This document shows positions 54,674-64,000 of a DNA stretch of 64,000 nt, piece after piece. Numbering within the stretch: the stretch's first letter is position 1; each line of letters starts with the position of its first letter. Location: contig OX442321.1 in NCBI GenBank assembly GCA_949358305.1, positions 4,861,605 through 4,925,604 on the forward strand, written 5' to 3'. A program made the translations under genes and the position numbers. The notes beneath the pieces are model-generated. The model was not told where the DNA came from. It searched no databases and was given only the letters and a program-made list of their open reading frames with translations. The stretch comes from Strigamia acuminata (taxonomy: Eukaryota > Arthropoda > Chilopoda > Geophilomorpha > Linotaeniidae).

Positions 54674-56156
54674 ATGCCGCCACAATATTTCAAGCCTAAC
54701 TTGGGAAAAGGTACGCAGTTATACGGTAGTTGAGGAACTGACACTCAGTAGTGAATTAACTCTGTTATTCTGCAGGATACACTATCACCAGCAACGCGAA
54801 GAAGAGAGTCTTGGTTAAGAAGAATAAAAGAAAACATGATAAAGTGAATGCTTTCAATAGTAGAATTCCAGCGCTAAAGTCAAAACAAGACTTACTGTAT
54901 AATTTCCTGCAGTTTCTGGTCATTTCTCTCTGCACTCTCGTTTGCGCGTATCAAACTTATGATCGCTTCAGCTACTTTCTATCTTAACCCATTGACACAC
55001 GAGTCAGTTTAACACGCAATTTATCCGACAAGTTCCCATCCATAACTCTGTGTCCCGCATTAATCAATTACGTTCCGTTGGACAAACTGAGAACACCACA
55101 AGAAAAATTATTTAATTTAAAAGCTTGCTCTGTACTCCCTTCTGCCTTATTCTTTTGTCAAAAACGACACCAAAACCGTGTTTGGCACATGCTACACATA
55201 TTCCAGAAGTATAACAGTTTAAAATATCAATTTTTTTAAAAACCTAATTTTGTTTTCGTAATTGTTTCTGTAGAAAATCTTGTACGCTTTCAGGACAATT
55301 TAAAGTTACAATTCTCATTCAAGGACCCTTTACAGAGTTGTCGCTATGGAAGGAACAGAGTATGGGTACGAATATGTAATATAAATAACTCGACGGATTA
55401 TATTGAAATCTGAAACAGTACAAGCAACACCATGATGATGTCGTCGTCACATACGACATAGCAAATCCATTTACACCATTGGGCATTAATGATTACGAGT
55501 CGTACGGTTTATCCGCAAAACGAGTGTGTTTCTAAAACAATTCATCACTCATAAATTAGATTAACGATCATTTCTCGCTAAATAGTTCAAAATTCTGAAT
55601 CGAACATCAAACGTTTGCGACACCATTCAAGTTGTAAACCAGTGCAAAATCAACTGCTTTGAAAAGTTTGTCAAAAATAAGACCGAGTGCCGGTAAGAAA
55701 TAGCAAAACGTTTAGTCGCACGTCTAATTATTGATACAAATCAACAGATTACCTCCGACATCTTTGTCGGACCTCCCGTTGTGTGCCGATGAAAACCGTC
55801 TGCACGAGCAATTCGAGGAACTGTATAGCTTAGCCATGAATTTTGATTATTTGGAAAACTGCACTTGTCCTAAAATATGCGAAGAAACTTTCTACTCTAA
55901 TCATTTGAAACACACCAAGCAAGTAGCGGGCTCCTACGAATTATCCTTCTACTTTGACGATGATGTGATTAAAGAAGTTGAAGAACATTACAGCTATTCT
56001 TTGGTATCTTTGCTGTGCGATGTCGGTGGCAGTTTGGGTCTCTTTTTAGGATTGAGTCTGCCTGCCTTATTCGACATTGCAGATTCAATCATCATTTACT
56101 CTTTTACGTTCAAACAATCTATCAAAAAAAAATTTAATATTGTAAAATGCTATTAA
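54674..56156 (+). pseudogene. DEG/ENaC channel copy 7, stop and internal deletion
   Basis: Exon 1 54674-54710, exon 2 from 54776, exon 3 end at 55208, exon 4 55274-55365, exon 5 55419-55523, exon 6 55586-55692, exon 7 55748-56156. TAA at 54985-54987 falls right after TM1 (Y-F-L-S-stop). Near 55150 the end of exon 2 (with the N-I-S-T-L-W region), intron 2 and the start of exon 3 are deleted, joining the two out of frame. Exons 4-7 remain open with good splice sites, C-T-C-P-K-I-C and the pore G-G-S-L-G-L-F-L-G-L-S (Ser replacing the usual Asn). Closest to copy 6. The 5' lesions make it non-functional as an ordinary gene. Confidence 0.85.
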
Positions 56157-56204
56157 CTTCAACACAAATTGTAATTACTAAAATTTCACATTTCTTATAA
56201 GCTT

Positions 56205-56625
56205 ACAGGGTGTTTTGTTTAAGATGTTTGTCAATTTCCAGTATAAGTATATGCTTTTTCAAAAAACCAAGCACACTAGCCTATAGCTAAGTAGGGATGA
56301 CGAATCCAATAGCGTAATCAAATTTTATGCCAGACATGGAACAATGCACTTTTCATTTGCTAACCCGTTATCTGGTTGAGATAGAGTAAAACTTCCAATT
56401 ACAAAGTTGTAGAGCATCATCAAATTAGTTCTATCCAACTATTCTTAGTCATCTTTAATCATCATTTACTCTTTTCCGTTCAAACAATCTATTAAATATA
56501 AATCTAATATTGTAAAATACTATTAACTTCAGCACAAAACGTAATTCCTAAATATTCATATTTCTTATATACTCAAACCCACTCCAAAAGAGTCATTTCT
56601 CCCATTGGTCGAGCCATTTCACTTG
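56205..56625. repeat. Repeat fragments and a re-duplicated copy 7 tail
   Basis: 'tacagggtgttttg' at 56205 starts a possible MITE. 56452-56570 repeats the last coding bases and 3' UTR of copy 7 (compare 56088-56200). From ~56569 a fragment of the 4.1-kb MITE family follows (shared 'agagtca-ttctcccattgg'). No gene. Confidence 0.6.
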
Positions 56626-57530
56626 TGTAGTGCTACGCAAAAGTAGTCCAAAACAACAGAATTGCATCGATATAACAACCAATAAACAATTCAGAAAACA
56701 ATCTTAAAAGCAACCAATAAACTAAACAAATACGTATGTTGACATAAAACTTCACCCTACAAACGAAAAACACATTTTATTGTAAAATCAAAATTAAATT
56801 TACATAATTCTAATAATTAGAATACTCAAAAAAATTAAAAATCAATAAAACTACTTTTTGCGGTAGTGCACAGTCTCTGTTATTGGATTTTTGTAGCAAA
56901 TGTCATCAGTTGTATACTGTTAACACCAAAGGGCGTCTTGTTTTTCGGACACATGACCTTGTCAGTTTTTCAAAGATAACAAATGTATTTTAGTTCTTAT
57001 TAAAAACACTTTAGTTTAACCTGCACACATCGTCTCTATTATTCCTCGTTATTACAACAGCCTCTAGGGTAATTCGGATCGACCAATTGCAGAGAGGACA
57101 CTCTTGGAGTGATAGCTATTAATATGTAATATGATTCACTCGTCTGTAATTCACATTTTCAAAATTGTGTTTTTGGTTTCCTAAAATAAAATTCAGTGAT
57201 TGAAGATGTGCCCAGAAAACCTTCAGTGATTTAAATTTAATTACCTAATTAGGAGGTGGAGGTTTAACGAATTTGTTAATGCCATATTACAGAGGGGGGA
57301 GGGAGTCTAAAAATCCCAAATTAGTGCATTATTAGCCAGGGAAACAATAATTTCACTTCAAGATACCACATCGGAAAAATATGTCAAGAACCAATCACAT
57401 TGACAATCTGGCCCTTTTCACTGAAACTTTATAAATAGTCGTTTGTGCATTGTTAGCACCGTATCCAATAGAATTTTAGCGTTTACAAAATAATTAAAAA
57501 AGAAAATTAAAAATGGATGAGAATTTGTTT
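56626..57530. other. Intergenic, no gene seen
   Basis: Mixed AT-rich sequence. No open frame with a recognisable domain and no repeat matched within the window. Confidence 0.45.
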
Positions 57531-57589
57531 ACTAGCGGCAGGACCAGGGATGAAGATCAAAACATTTAAACCAAATAAAATTAGTTGTA

Positions 57590-57880
57590 ATCCGTGTCTA
57601 TCAATTATTTTCTTAATTTAATCTCACAACACAGTGGAAAATTAGGCAATATTGCTGGGCTAACCTCGTGGCTCACAATAAGTAATAGCTGTGTACTACA
57701 GATCACGTCTTTGAATTCAACCAAAAATCCACGCTACAAGAATCGGTTTGTAAACGAAAAATATCAACCACAATTGTTTGACACTTTTAAAAAGCAAAAG
57801 CATCACGTTACGGTATATACCGAAATATCCCTCTTCTTTGATGATTAAATTCAACATAAGACGTAATTACTAAATATAAA
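57590..57880 (+). pseudogene. Decayed DEG/ENaC remnant
   Basis: 57590-57660 resembles the non-coding flank at ~20583-20660. 57800-57848 encodes E-I-S-L-F-F-D-D then stop, like the pre-TM2 L-S-F-Y-F-D-D-D of copy 7, and passes directly into 3' UTR-like sequence ('gtaattactaaatat'). TM2 is missing. The Mag-like element starts 4 bases later. Confidence 0.5.
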
Positions 57881-57883
57881 AAC

Positions 57884-58051
57884 TGGAGTGTCCTACTCCA
57901 TCGGTCAATCTTGACCAATCGTTGTGTTTTGGCGCTTTTAAGAGCAGCGCCACCTATATTGTAATTCGAGAATAAATCAGTCACTTTAGTTCAACTCAGC
58001 TGACATGTTGCTTTCTTGACCACTACTTACATCGACGATAAATACACAATA
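57884..58051 (+). repeat. 5' LTR of the Mag-like element
   Basis: 168 bp, TGGAGTGTCC to ACACAATA, identical to 62462-62629. Contains AATAAA at ~57972. Confidence 0.9.
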
Positions 58052-58202
58052 ATTGGCGACGAGGGGGATCGCAATCGACGACCCACGACCAGATGCAGTA
58101 TCGTATCTACTTTTTTGTGAGTTTTTTGATCGTTTGATGAACTTTTTGGCCGTTTTTGACCGTCGCTGACCACGCCGTCCCCGAAGTAGGCCTAGTCGTT
58201 TT

Positions 58203-61200
58203 GTGCTTCAAATTTTCGCGTTGAAAGGCACACCTCGCGAATACGATCCCAACGATGACTGGGAACTGTATTGTTTGCGCATGGCGAGTATTTTCGCGTG
58301 CAACAAAATAGTTGACGACTTGGAGCAGGTGCATACGTTGCTCTCGTACGTGGGCATGCCGACGTTTAAGCTTTTGGTGTCGCTTGCAGCACCGAAAAAG
58401 CCGGCTGAACTGAAATACAAAGAATTGGTAGCGCTCGTGCAGAAGAACGCCCGCCCGAAGCCGCTTACTTTGGCTGAAATTCGGCGATTCCACCGGCGCG
58501 ATCGCCTGCCAGGTGAATCGGTTACCGACTATGCCGTGGTTCTGCAGGAGCTCGCCATGAATTGCGACTTCAAAGAAAATAAAGCAAACGAGCTGCGGAA
58601 TCGATTTTTGTGTGGCTTGCAAAACGAACAGGTTCAACAAGCGTTAACCCTGAAAACTGATTTGACTTTCGACGACGCTGTTTCTTTTGCGGCTTCCGCT
58701 GAGGTGTCATCGAAGGAGTTTTCAACTATTGCTGCCAAAAATACCAACGCCACTCCTGTGCACAAACTCCACGAGTCAAAACCGCGATACGAGCCGAACA
58801 AGCGAGGCGGGAGGCGCTTCACGAAGAAAAATGCTGCTTTTCCTGTCCCACACCAACCATCCAGTAAAGGAAATGCGTCGGGGTGCTCAGCCTGTGGTAA
58901 ATCGACCCACTCGCGCGATTCGTGTCGTTTTCGGGACGCCAAGTGCCACGGCTGTGGTAAAACTGGACACTGGACATATTCGTCCGGTGTGTCGTTCTCG
59001 TGTTCCAGCATCGGATTCTACTCACGTTGTTCGTTTTAACGAGGACATGGACTTCTATCGAGTTCATACTGGTCCTGCAACTGCAGTTAATTCCGTGCAT
59101 TTGCCACGTGTGAAGCCGGTCATGATTACCATTTGTATCGATGGTGTCAATCTCGATATGGAGATGGACACGGGGGCAGGTGCTTCAATTATTGCTCTTG
59201 ATTTATATCTAAAACATTTCTCCCATTTTCCATTGCAGACCATCCCGTGCAACATGTACACGTACACAGGCGACCAAATACAGATGGAGGGAGTTATCGA
59301 GGTTCCGGTCAGGTTTAAGAATCGAAATTTTCAATTGCCACTCTGTGTCGCACGGGATGGTCCAGTTCCGTTGTTGGGCAGAGGTTGGTTATGCATGTTC
59401 GGGCTCCTTTCGAAAACTGCTGAAGCGGTCGGCGCGAAAATCTACAAGGTCGATCCCATTGCAACTCAGCCCGAGGTTCTTGATTCCACTTCAGCCAAAG
59501 CTTTGGAAACGTTGTTGCTGAAGCACGAGCACACTTTCCGCGATGAAATTGGTTGCTTTAACAAGTCCACAGTCCACATTGACGTTGATCCAACGGTGCA
59601 GCCGATTTTTCTAAAAGCTTATCCAGTCCCCATAGCAGTTAAGCCATTGGTCGAGGCTGAATTGGCGCGTTTGCAAGCGCTCGGTATTATAACTCCTGTC
59701 GCATCATCACGTTGGGCAACGCCCGTGATGCATGTTAAAAAGTCTGATGGCACCATCAAATTGGCTGGTTGCTACAATCGGACAATTAACAAAGCTATTT
59801 TTCCCAACTCATATCCTTTGCCTTTATTTGCAGATGTGACCGCCAAATTGTCGGGGGGGGGAAACTTATTCAGTATTGGATATGAATTCAGCTTTTAATC
59901 AACTGGAATTGGATGAGGAGAATAAAATGTCATGCACGATTAACACTCATTTGGGCCTTTTCAGGGTAAATAGGCTCTTTTATGGTATTTCGTCCGCTCC
60001 CGCTCTATTTCAACAAACTATGGACCAGTTGACGGCCAAGGTGAATAGTGCGCAACCATTCATAGATGATTCCGCCGTGACGGGTGTAACCAACGCGGTC
60101 CACTTGCAAAACTTGGATGTGCTCTTGTCGACATTCGGTGGAGCCGGTCTCACGTTGAATCGCCGGAAGTGTCGCTTTTTACAACAATCGATTCAGTTTT
60201 TAGGTTTAAATATTTCCAAAAACGATATTTCTCCGATAGATTCAAAACTCGCTCCACTCAGAGATGCAAGGCGCCCCGATGATGTCACTTCCTTGAAGTC
60301 GTTTCTTGGCCTCATCAATTACTACGGTCGCTTTGTTGCAAATCTGTCTACTCTGCTCGAACCGTTATATCGTTTAACACGTGACGACGTCGAGTGGAAG
60401 TGGACAGCGGAGCATGAGTCCACTTGGAAAAAGGTTAAGGTTGCTGTGTCCACTGAGTCGGCGCTAGCCCACTTTGACCAGTCTAAAAAATTATTTTTGA
60501 CGGTTGATGCTTCCCCGGTAGGTGTGGGGGCATTCCTTTCTCATCTTGATTCTGATGGTAATCACAAGCCCATTGCTTTTGCGAGTTCTCTCTTGTCGGC
60601 CGCGCAGAAGAATTACGCACAAATAGAGCGTGAGGGATTCGCCATTATTTATGGCATCAGGAAATTCCATCACTACCTGTTTGGGCGTCGTTTCTTCCTG
60701 CGTACGGACCACAAACCCCTTGTTTCTATATTTGGAGAGAAAAAGGGATGTAATCAGATCGTGGCTGCACGACTGCATTGTTGGGCGGTATTTCTGTCCG
60801 CATACGATTTTATTATTGAACACGTGCCTGCTGTGGACAACGCCATTGCCGATGGCTTGTCTCGTAATCCACAACCGAGTGTGGACAGCAAAGAAGATTT
60901 AGAAGTCGGCATTAACAAAATCTATTCTGCTTTCATTTCAGATTTTCCCATGACTGCTACTTCTCTCAAAGCTGCATATGCAGCTGATGAAGTATTGCAA
61001 GCTGTTTTGCGACATGTTCGCACCGGATGGGAATCGCGCACGTTGGACGTTGCTGAATTTTACAAGCATCGAGACTCGTTCTCAACTTTTGATGAATATC
61101 TATTTCTCTCCGACAGGTTGGTGATTCCGAAAGCTGTTCGTCGTTCGGTGTTGGTCGAGCTCCACGCAGGTCATTACGGCATTGTCCGTACCAAATCGTT

Positions 61201-62305
61201 GGCGCGAGCCACGGTTTGGTGGCCTGGAATCGACGCTGACATCGAGCGCACAGTTAAGAATTGCGATGTATGCCAGCAAAGCTTGCCCGATCCGCCAAAA
61301 TCAAACACCGTCAGTTGGCCAGTTCCAGACCAGGTGTGGGGACGGGTACATCTCGAATTCGCCGGCCCATTTCACAACGCGATGTTCCTGCTGGCGGTTG
61401 ACGCAAAAACCAAGTGGTGCGAAGTTCGCAAGATGACATCTACCACTGCTGCCGCCACCATTGAAGTAATCAAGTCTTGGCTCGAAAATCACGGTTTGCC
61501 ACTGCATTTCCATACCGACAACGGGCCACAGTTCACCTCGCAGGAATTTCGCCAGTTCTTGGCGATAAATGGAATTCGTCACACTCTCTCACCGCCATAC
61601 CATCCAGCTACGAATGGCGCAGTTGAGGGTTTTGTGAAAACTTTTAAAAACCAAGTTGACAAATTTCTAACCTTAAATTTCTCTTTGTCGGATGCCGTAT
61701 CACGCTTCATCGCATCGTATCGCTCAACACCTCACGCCACGACGAAAGTTACGCCAGCTGTCGCCTTTCTCCAGCGTGAAATGCGAACTCGACTACACCT
61801 GCTGAATCCACGTCTATTGCCTGATGTCGAACAGATTGACATTCAGCGCCGTTTTGAAGTCGGGGATCTTGTGTTCGCGCGAGATTATCGGGGCACTCCT
61901 AAGTGGGTACCAGGTATAATTAAGAAGAAGACTTCCTCATCTACGTACGACGTGGAAGTTGCCCTTGATGTAACGTGGAATCGACACATTGACCAGTTAC
62001 GACGACGCGCAGATCCGAGTTTGTTACCACAAAATGGGGGGAAAGATTGCAGAAGTTCTCTTCTTCCTTTTCCCTTCAATTCTCAACCGACTGCACCGCC
62101 TGTGCCTGTGCCTGATCCACCACTCGTTATTCCACCTGTTGTAGTACCACAAAATGTTGTGCCAATTCACGCACCGCCGTTGCCCGCTCGTGCGCCATCG
62201 CCGCCTGCAATCGCTGGTTCGGCTACCCCGCAACCCACCGCGCGCAGTCCTCGACCAGTTCGAAAGAAGAAACAAACGGACTTCTTTGGTTTTCCACCGA
62301 ATTAA
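58203..62305 (+). pseudogene. Gag-Pol of the Mag-like element, two frameshifts
   Basis: One ancestral frame is now in three parts. Part 1 (58203-59039) is Gag with a retrotransposon capsid-like region (D-W-E-L-Y near its start) and zinc knuckles; no ATG precedes the conserved start, the first in-frame codon being GTG at 58203. A 7-bp tandem duplication 'actggac' (58962-58975) shifts frame inside the second knuckle. Part 2 (to ~59850) has protease M-D-T-G-A-G-A-S and the RT start. A 9-G run at 59853-59861, one G too many, shifts frame again. Part 3 (to 62305) has RT with F-I-D-D, RNase H (T-V-D-A-S; T-D-H-K-P-L), integrase HHCC (~61160-61280) and DDE core (T-D-N-G-P-Q-F), and a Pro-rich tail. 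The G run could be a sequencing error. Confidence 0.88.
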
Positions 62306-62461
62306 TGTTTGTGTGTGTTTTTATTTAATCAATTTCATTCCGTGTTTGTTTAAAATTCAATTATGTTTTATTAGTCATTTCATACATGTAATCGTCGTTT
62401 AATTCCTGTAATTTTTACTTTATTTTGTATAATTGGTGTTTCTCCCAATTAAAGGGGATGT

Positions 62462-62629
62462 TGGAGTGTCCTACTCCATCGGTCAATCTTGACCAATCGT
62501 TGTGTTTTGGCGCTTTTAAGAGCAGCGCCACCTATATTGTAATTCGAGAATAAATCAGTCACTTTAGTTCAACTCAGCTGACATGTTGCTTTCTTGACCA
62601 CTACTTACATCGACGATAAATACACAATA
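62462..62629 (+). repeat. 3' LTR of the Mag-like element
   Basis: Identical to 57884-58051. Two extra bases (TG at 62459-62460) precede it, so the true LTR start could be TGTTGGAG with the 5' copy slightly trimmed. Confidence 0.88.
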
Positions 62630-62634
62630 AAAAC

Positions 62635-62850
62635 CGCAAAATTTAATTTTTTTTCTTGTTTTTCACTATTTACTTTGTACGCTCCAACTACCGGATGTTT
62701 GATCTAAATATAACAAGAGGAAGCCATAAACTGATATCGACTCGTCATTAGAAAATAAAACACTTCCTTAATTTACATAAAACGCACTAAAAATTACAAA
62801 CTACCGGCTATTAAAATATAGCCAAATTTCTCCAAAACACGAGTGCAATG
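62635..62850. other. Conserved upstream block of the channel array
   Basis: Contains 'ccggatgtttgatctaaata' and 'gaggaagccataaa' with further similarity to ~25965-26130 and ~43783-43970. No gene follows; the adjacent channel copy is almost wholly lost. Confidence 0.6.
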
Positions 62851-62854
62851 GTTA

Positions 62855-63480
62855 TTTTACTGCAATACTCGAACTTGTAGATTCAATCATTATGTACACT
62901 TTCACTTTCAAACAATCGATCAAAAACTAACCTAATACTAAGGGGTTTCCTTAAATGAGCGATTATTGTGATTAGTTGATTATTGCAATAATCATAATCA
63001 CTCAATTATTGAGGGCCCAACAAAAATCTGATGATGTGATAATTGTTACGATGGGCGGAATTGTTTAAATTTTAACCTAAATAAGTAGCAATTGTTTAAA
63101 ACAAAGTTCCTACAAATAATAATTACAACTACCTAACTTGTTTCATGTGTTCAGTTTAACCTAAACTGAGCAGACTTTGTTATATTATGACCTTGTGTAG
63201 TTGAAGCGGGTCTGGTGCCGCCATGTTGGTTTCAGTTGAGAGAGCACTTATAATCGGCCCAAGTCAGCAGAAAATCATGGTTTGGGGTGATTACTTGATT
63301 AGTTGCTTATTTGATGAAATGATTATTCTCGGGATTGGTTGAATCCAGTCACATGACACATCAAGTAATCGACTAATCATAGTAATCAACTAATCGCTCA
63401 TTTAATAAAACCCCTTATTGTAAAATACCATTAAGTTCAGCACTAAACATAATTATTATATACATTTTTGAACTGTAATA
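62855..63480 (+). pseudogene. DEG/ENaC C-terminal remnant split by a MITE
   Basis: 62860-62930 encodes the TM2 end and C terminus (V-D-S-I-I-M-Y-T-F-T-F-K-Q-S-I-K-N-stop), close to copy 7. The 3' UTR begins 'cctaatacta' and resumes after the MITE at 63418 with 'ttgtaaaataccattaagtt', matching 56140-56200. Only this last part of the gene survives. Confidence 0.75.
62941..63415. mobile_element. MITE with TA duplication, 475 bp
   Basis: Inverted ends AGGGGTTTCCTTAAATGAGC and GCTCATTTAATAAAACCCCT, flanked by TA at 62939-62940 and 63416-63417. Further inverted matches ('taatcgactaatca' types) run inward. Non-coding. Confidence 0.78.
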
Positions 63481-64000
63481 GATAATTGAATCAAATGAAT
63501 AACAACTCTATTTTATTATACAGGGTGAGGCACCTAACCTAACATTTTTAAATAAAAGCAAAGTACTGTTGACTACATTTGAAACAGTAGTTTATTCTTG
63601 TATATAACAAAAAGAATCTCAAACAATCCACTCAATCCAAAGAACTCGGAATTTTAAATTATTTGGCCCGCAGATGCGAATTTGGTAGAATCTGCGCCCC
63701 AGACGGTCAAAACACTCAACTCTTTTAGTTCCCCTTGGAAACTCCAGTTTTCATAATAGTAATTAATCAAAAAAATTTGACTCTTTGTTCCTTCTATGTT
63801 AAATTATAGCGCACTCGTAGCGCCACTTATGTAAGCTTATTAATGCAAATAAAGACACTTATGCTAATTTCAGCCTACCTAATGGCTTCTTTTTAAAACG
63901 CTCTACGTTTACATCCGAATCAATCAAAGCAATCAAGAAGAGAGGAACACATTAGACAAAATTTAATAATGCAAGATTTAATTCCAGTTCCCAATGACGA
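63481..64000. other. Right edge of the window, no gene identified
   Basis: 'tatacagggtgaggcaccta' at ~63518 resembles the start of other TACAGGGTG-type repeats. No coding region is recognised before the window ends. Confidence 0.4.

Larger units (their letters stand above)
57884..62629 (+). mobile_element. Mag-like Ty3/Gypsy retrotransposon, frame-broken
   Basis: Identical 168-bp LTRs at 57884-58051 and 62462-62629, a 5-bp AAAAC duplication (57879-57883, 62630-62634), a primer site starting TGGCGACGAGG at 58054 that fits the 3' end of tRNA-Ser(GCT), and a polypurine-like 'aaaggggatgt' before the 3' LTR. No env. Two frame-breaking changes are the only clear lesions, despite identical LTRs. 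Confidence 0.9.

Noticed and set aside
57594..57848. 84-codon frame as a new gene
   Set aside because: Its 5' part matches non-coding flank at ~20583 and its 3' end is a channel remnant; no continuous gene.

Overview
The window is AT-rich animal DNA: spliced genes with short introns, dense mobile elements and large segmental duplications. Two tandem gene families suggest an invertebrate, probably an arthropod or other ecdysozoan: BTB-domain proteins and DEG/ENaC (ASC) sodium channels. The retrotransposon primer sites match metazoan tRNAs (Leu, initiator Met, Ser). I cannot name the species from sequence alone.

0-9.6 kb: BTB array on the + strand. It holds a 3' remnant, an intact BTB gene (1278-2267), a second copy broken by an 820-bp solo LTR and an in-frame stop (4653-6442), and a third intact gene (8573-9484). 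Copies 1 and 3 appear to have a non-coding first exon. Several MITEs lie between and inside them.

9.5-63.5 kb: a DEG/ENaC channel array, all on the + strand. Paralogue comparison gives a shared seven-exon structure (about 430-445 aa). Copies 3 (23.8 kb), 4 (26.5 kb) and 6 (44.6 kb) look intact. Copy 1 (11.3 kb) has one in-frame TGA. Copy 2 (17.8 kb) is frameshifted in the pore helix. Copy 5 (30.5-41.8 kb) is open apart from a 9.6-kb retrotransposon in exon 2. Copy 7 (54.7 kb) is a pseudogene. Fragments lie between them. Copies 1/3 and 2/5 are paired segmental duplications that include their flanks.

Mobile elements: (1) an Env-encoding Ty3/Gypsy (errantivirus-like) element at 30829-40474, with near-identical LTRs, gag, a frameshift-linked protease, pol, env and a GC-rich extra ORF; its env is split by a piggyBac-type TTAA MITE. 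(2) An apparently intact Copia element on the minus strand (48661-53877) with identical 225-bp LTRs, nested in a TIR element. (3) A Mag-like Gypsy element (57884-62629) with identical LTRs but two frame-breaking changes. (4) A decayed Tc1-type transposon with long IR/DR ends (14899-16566). (5) Several solo LTRs and MITEs with recognisable target duplications (TA, TTAA, 8-bp and 9-bp).

The genes do not form a pathway. The picture is two rapidly duplicating and decaying gene families, one of membrane channels and one of possible ubiquitin-ligase adaptors, in a repeat-rich region with at least three recent retrotransposon insertions.
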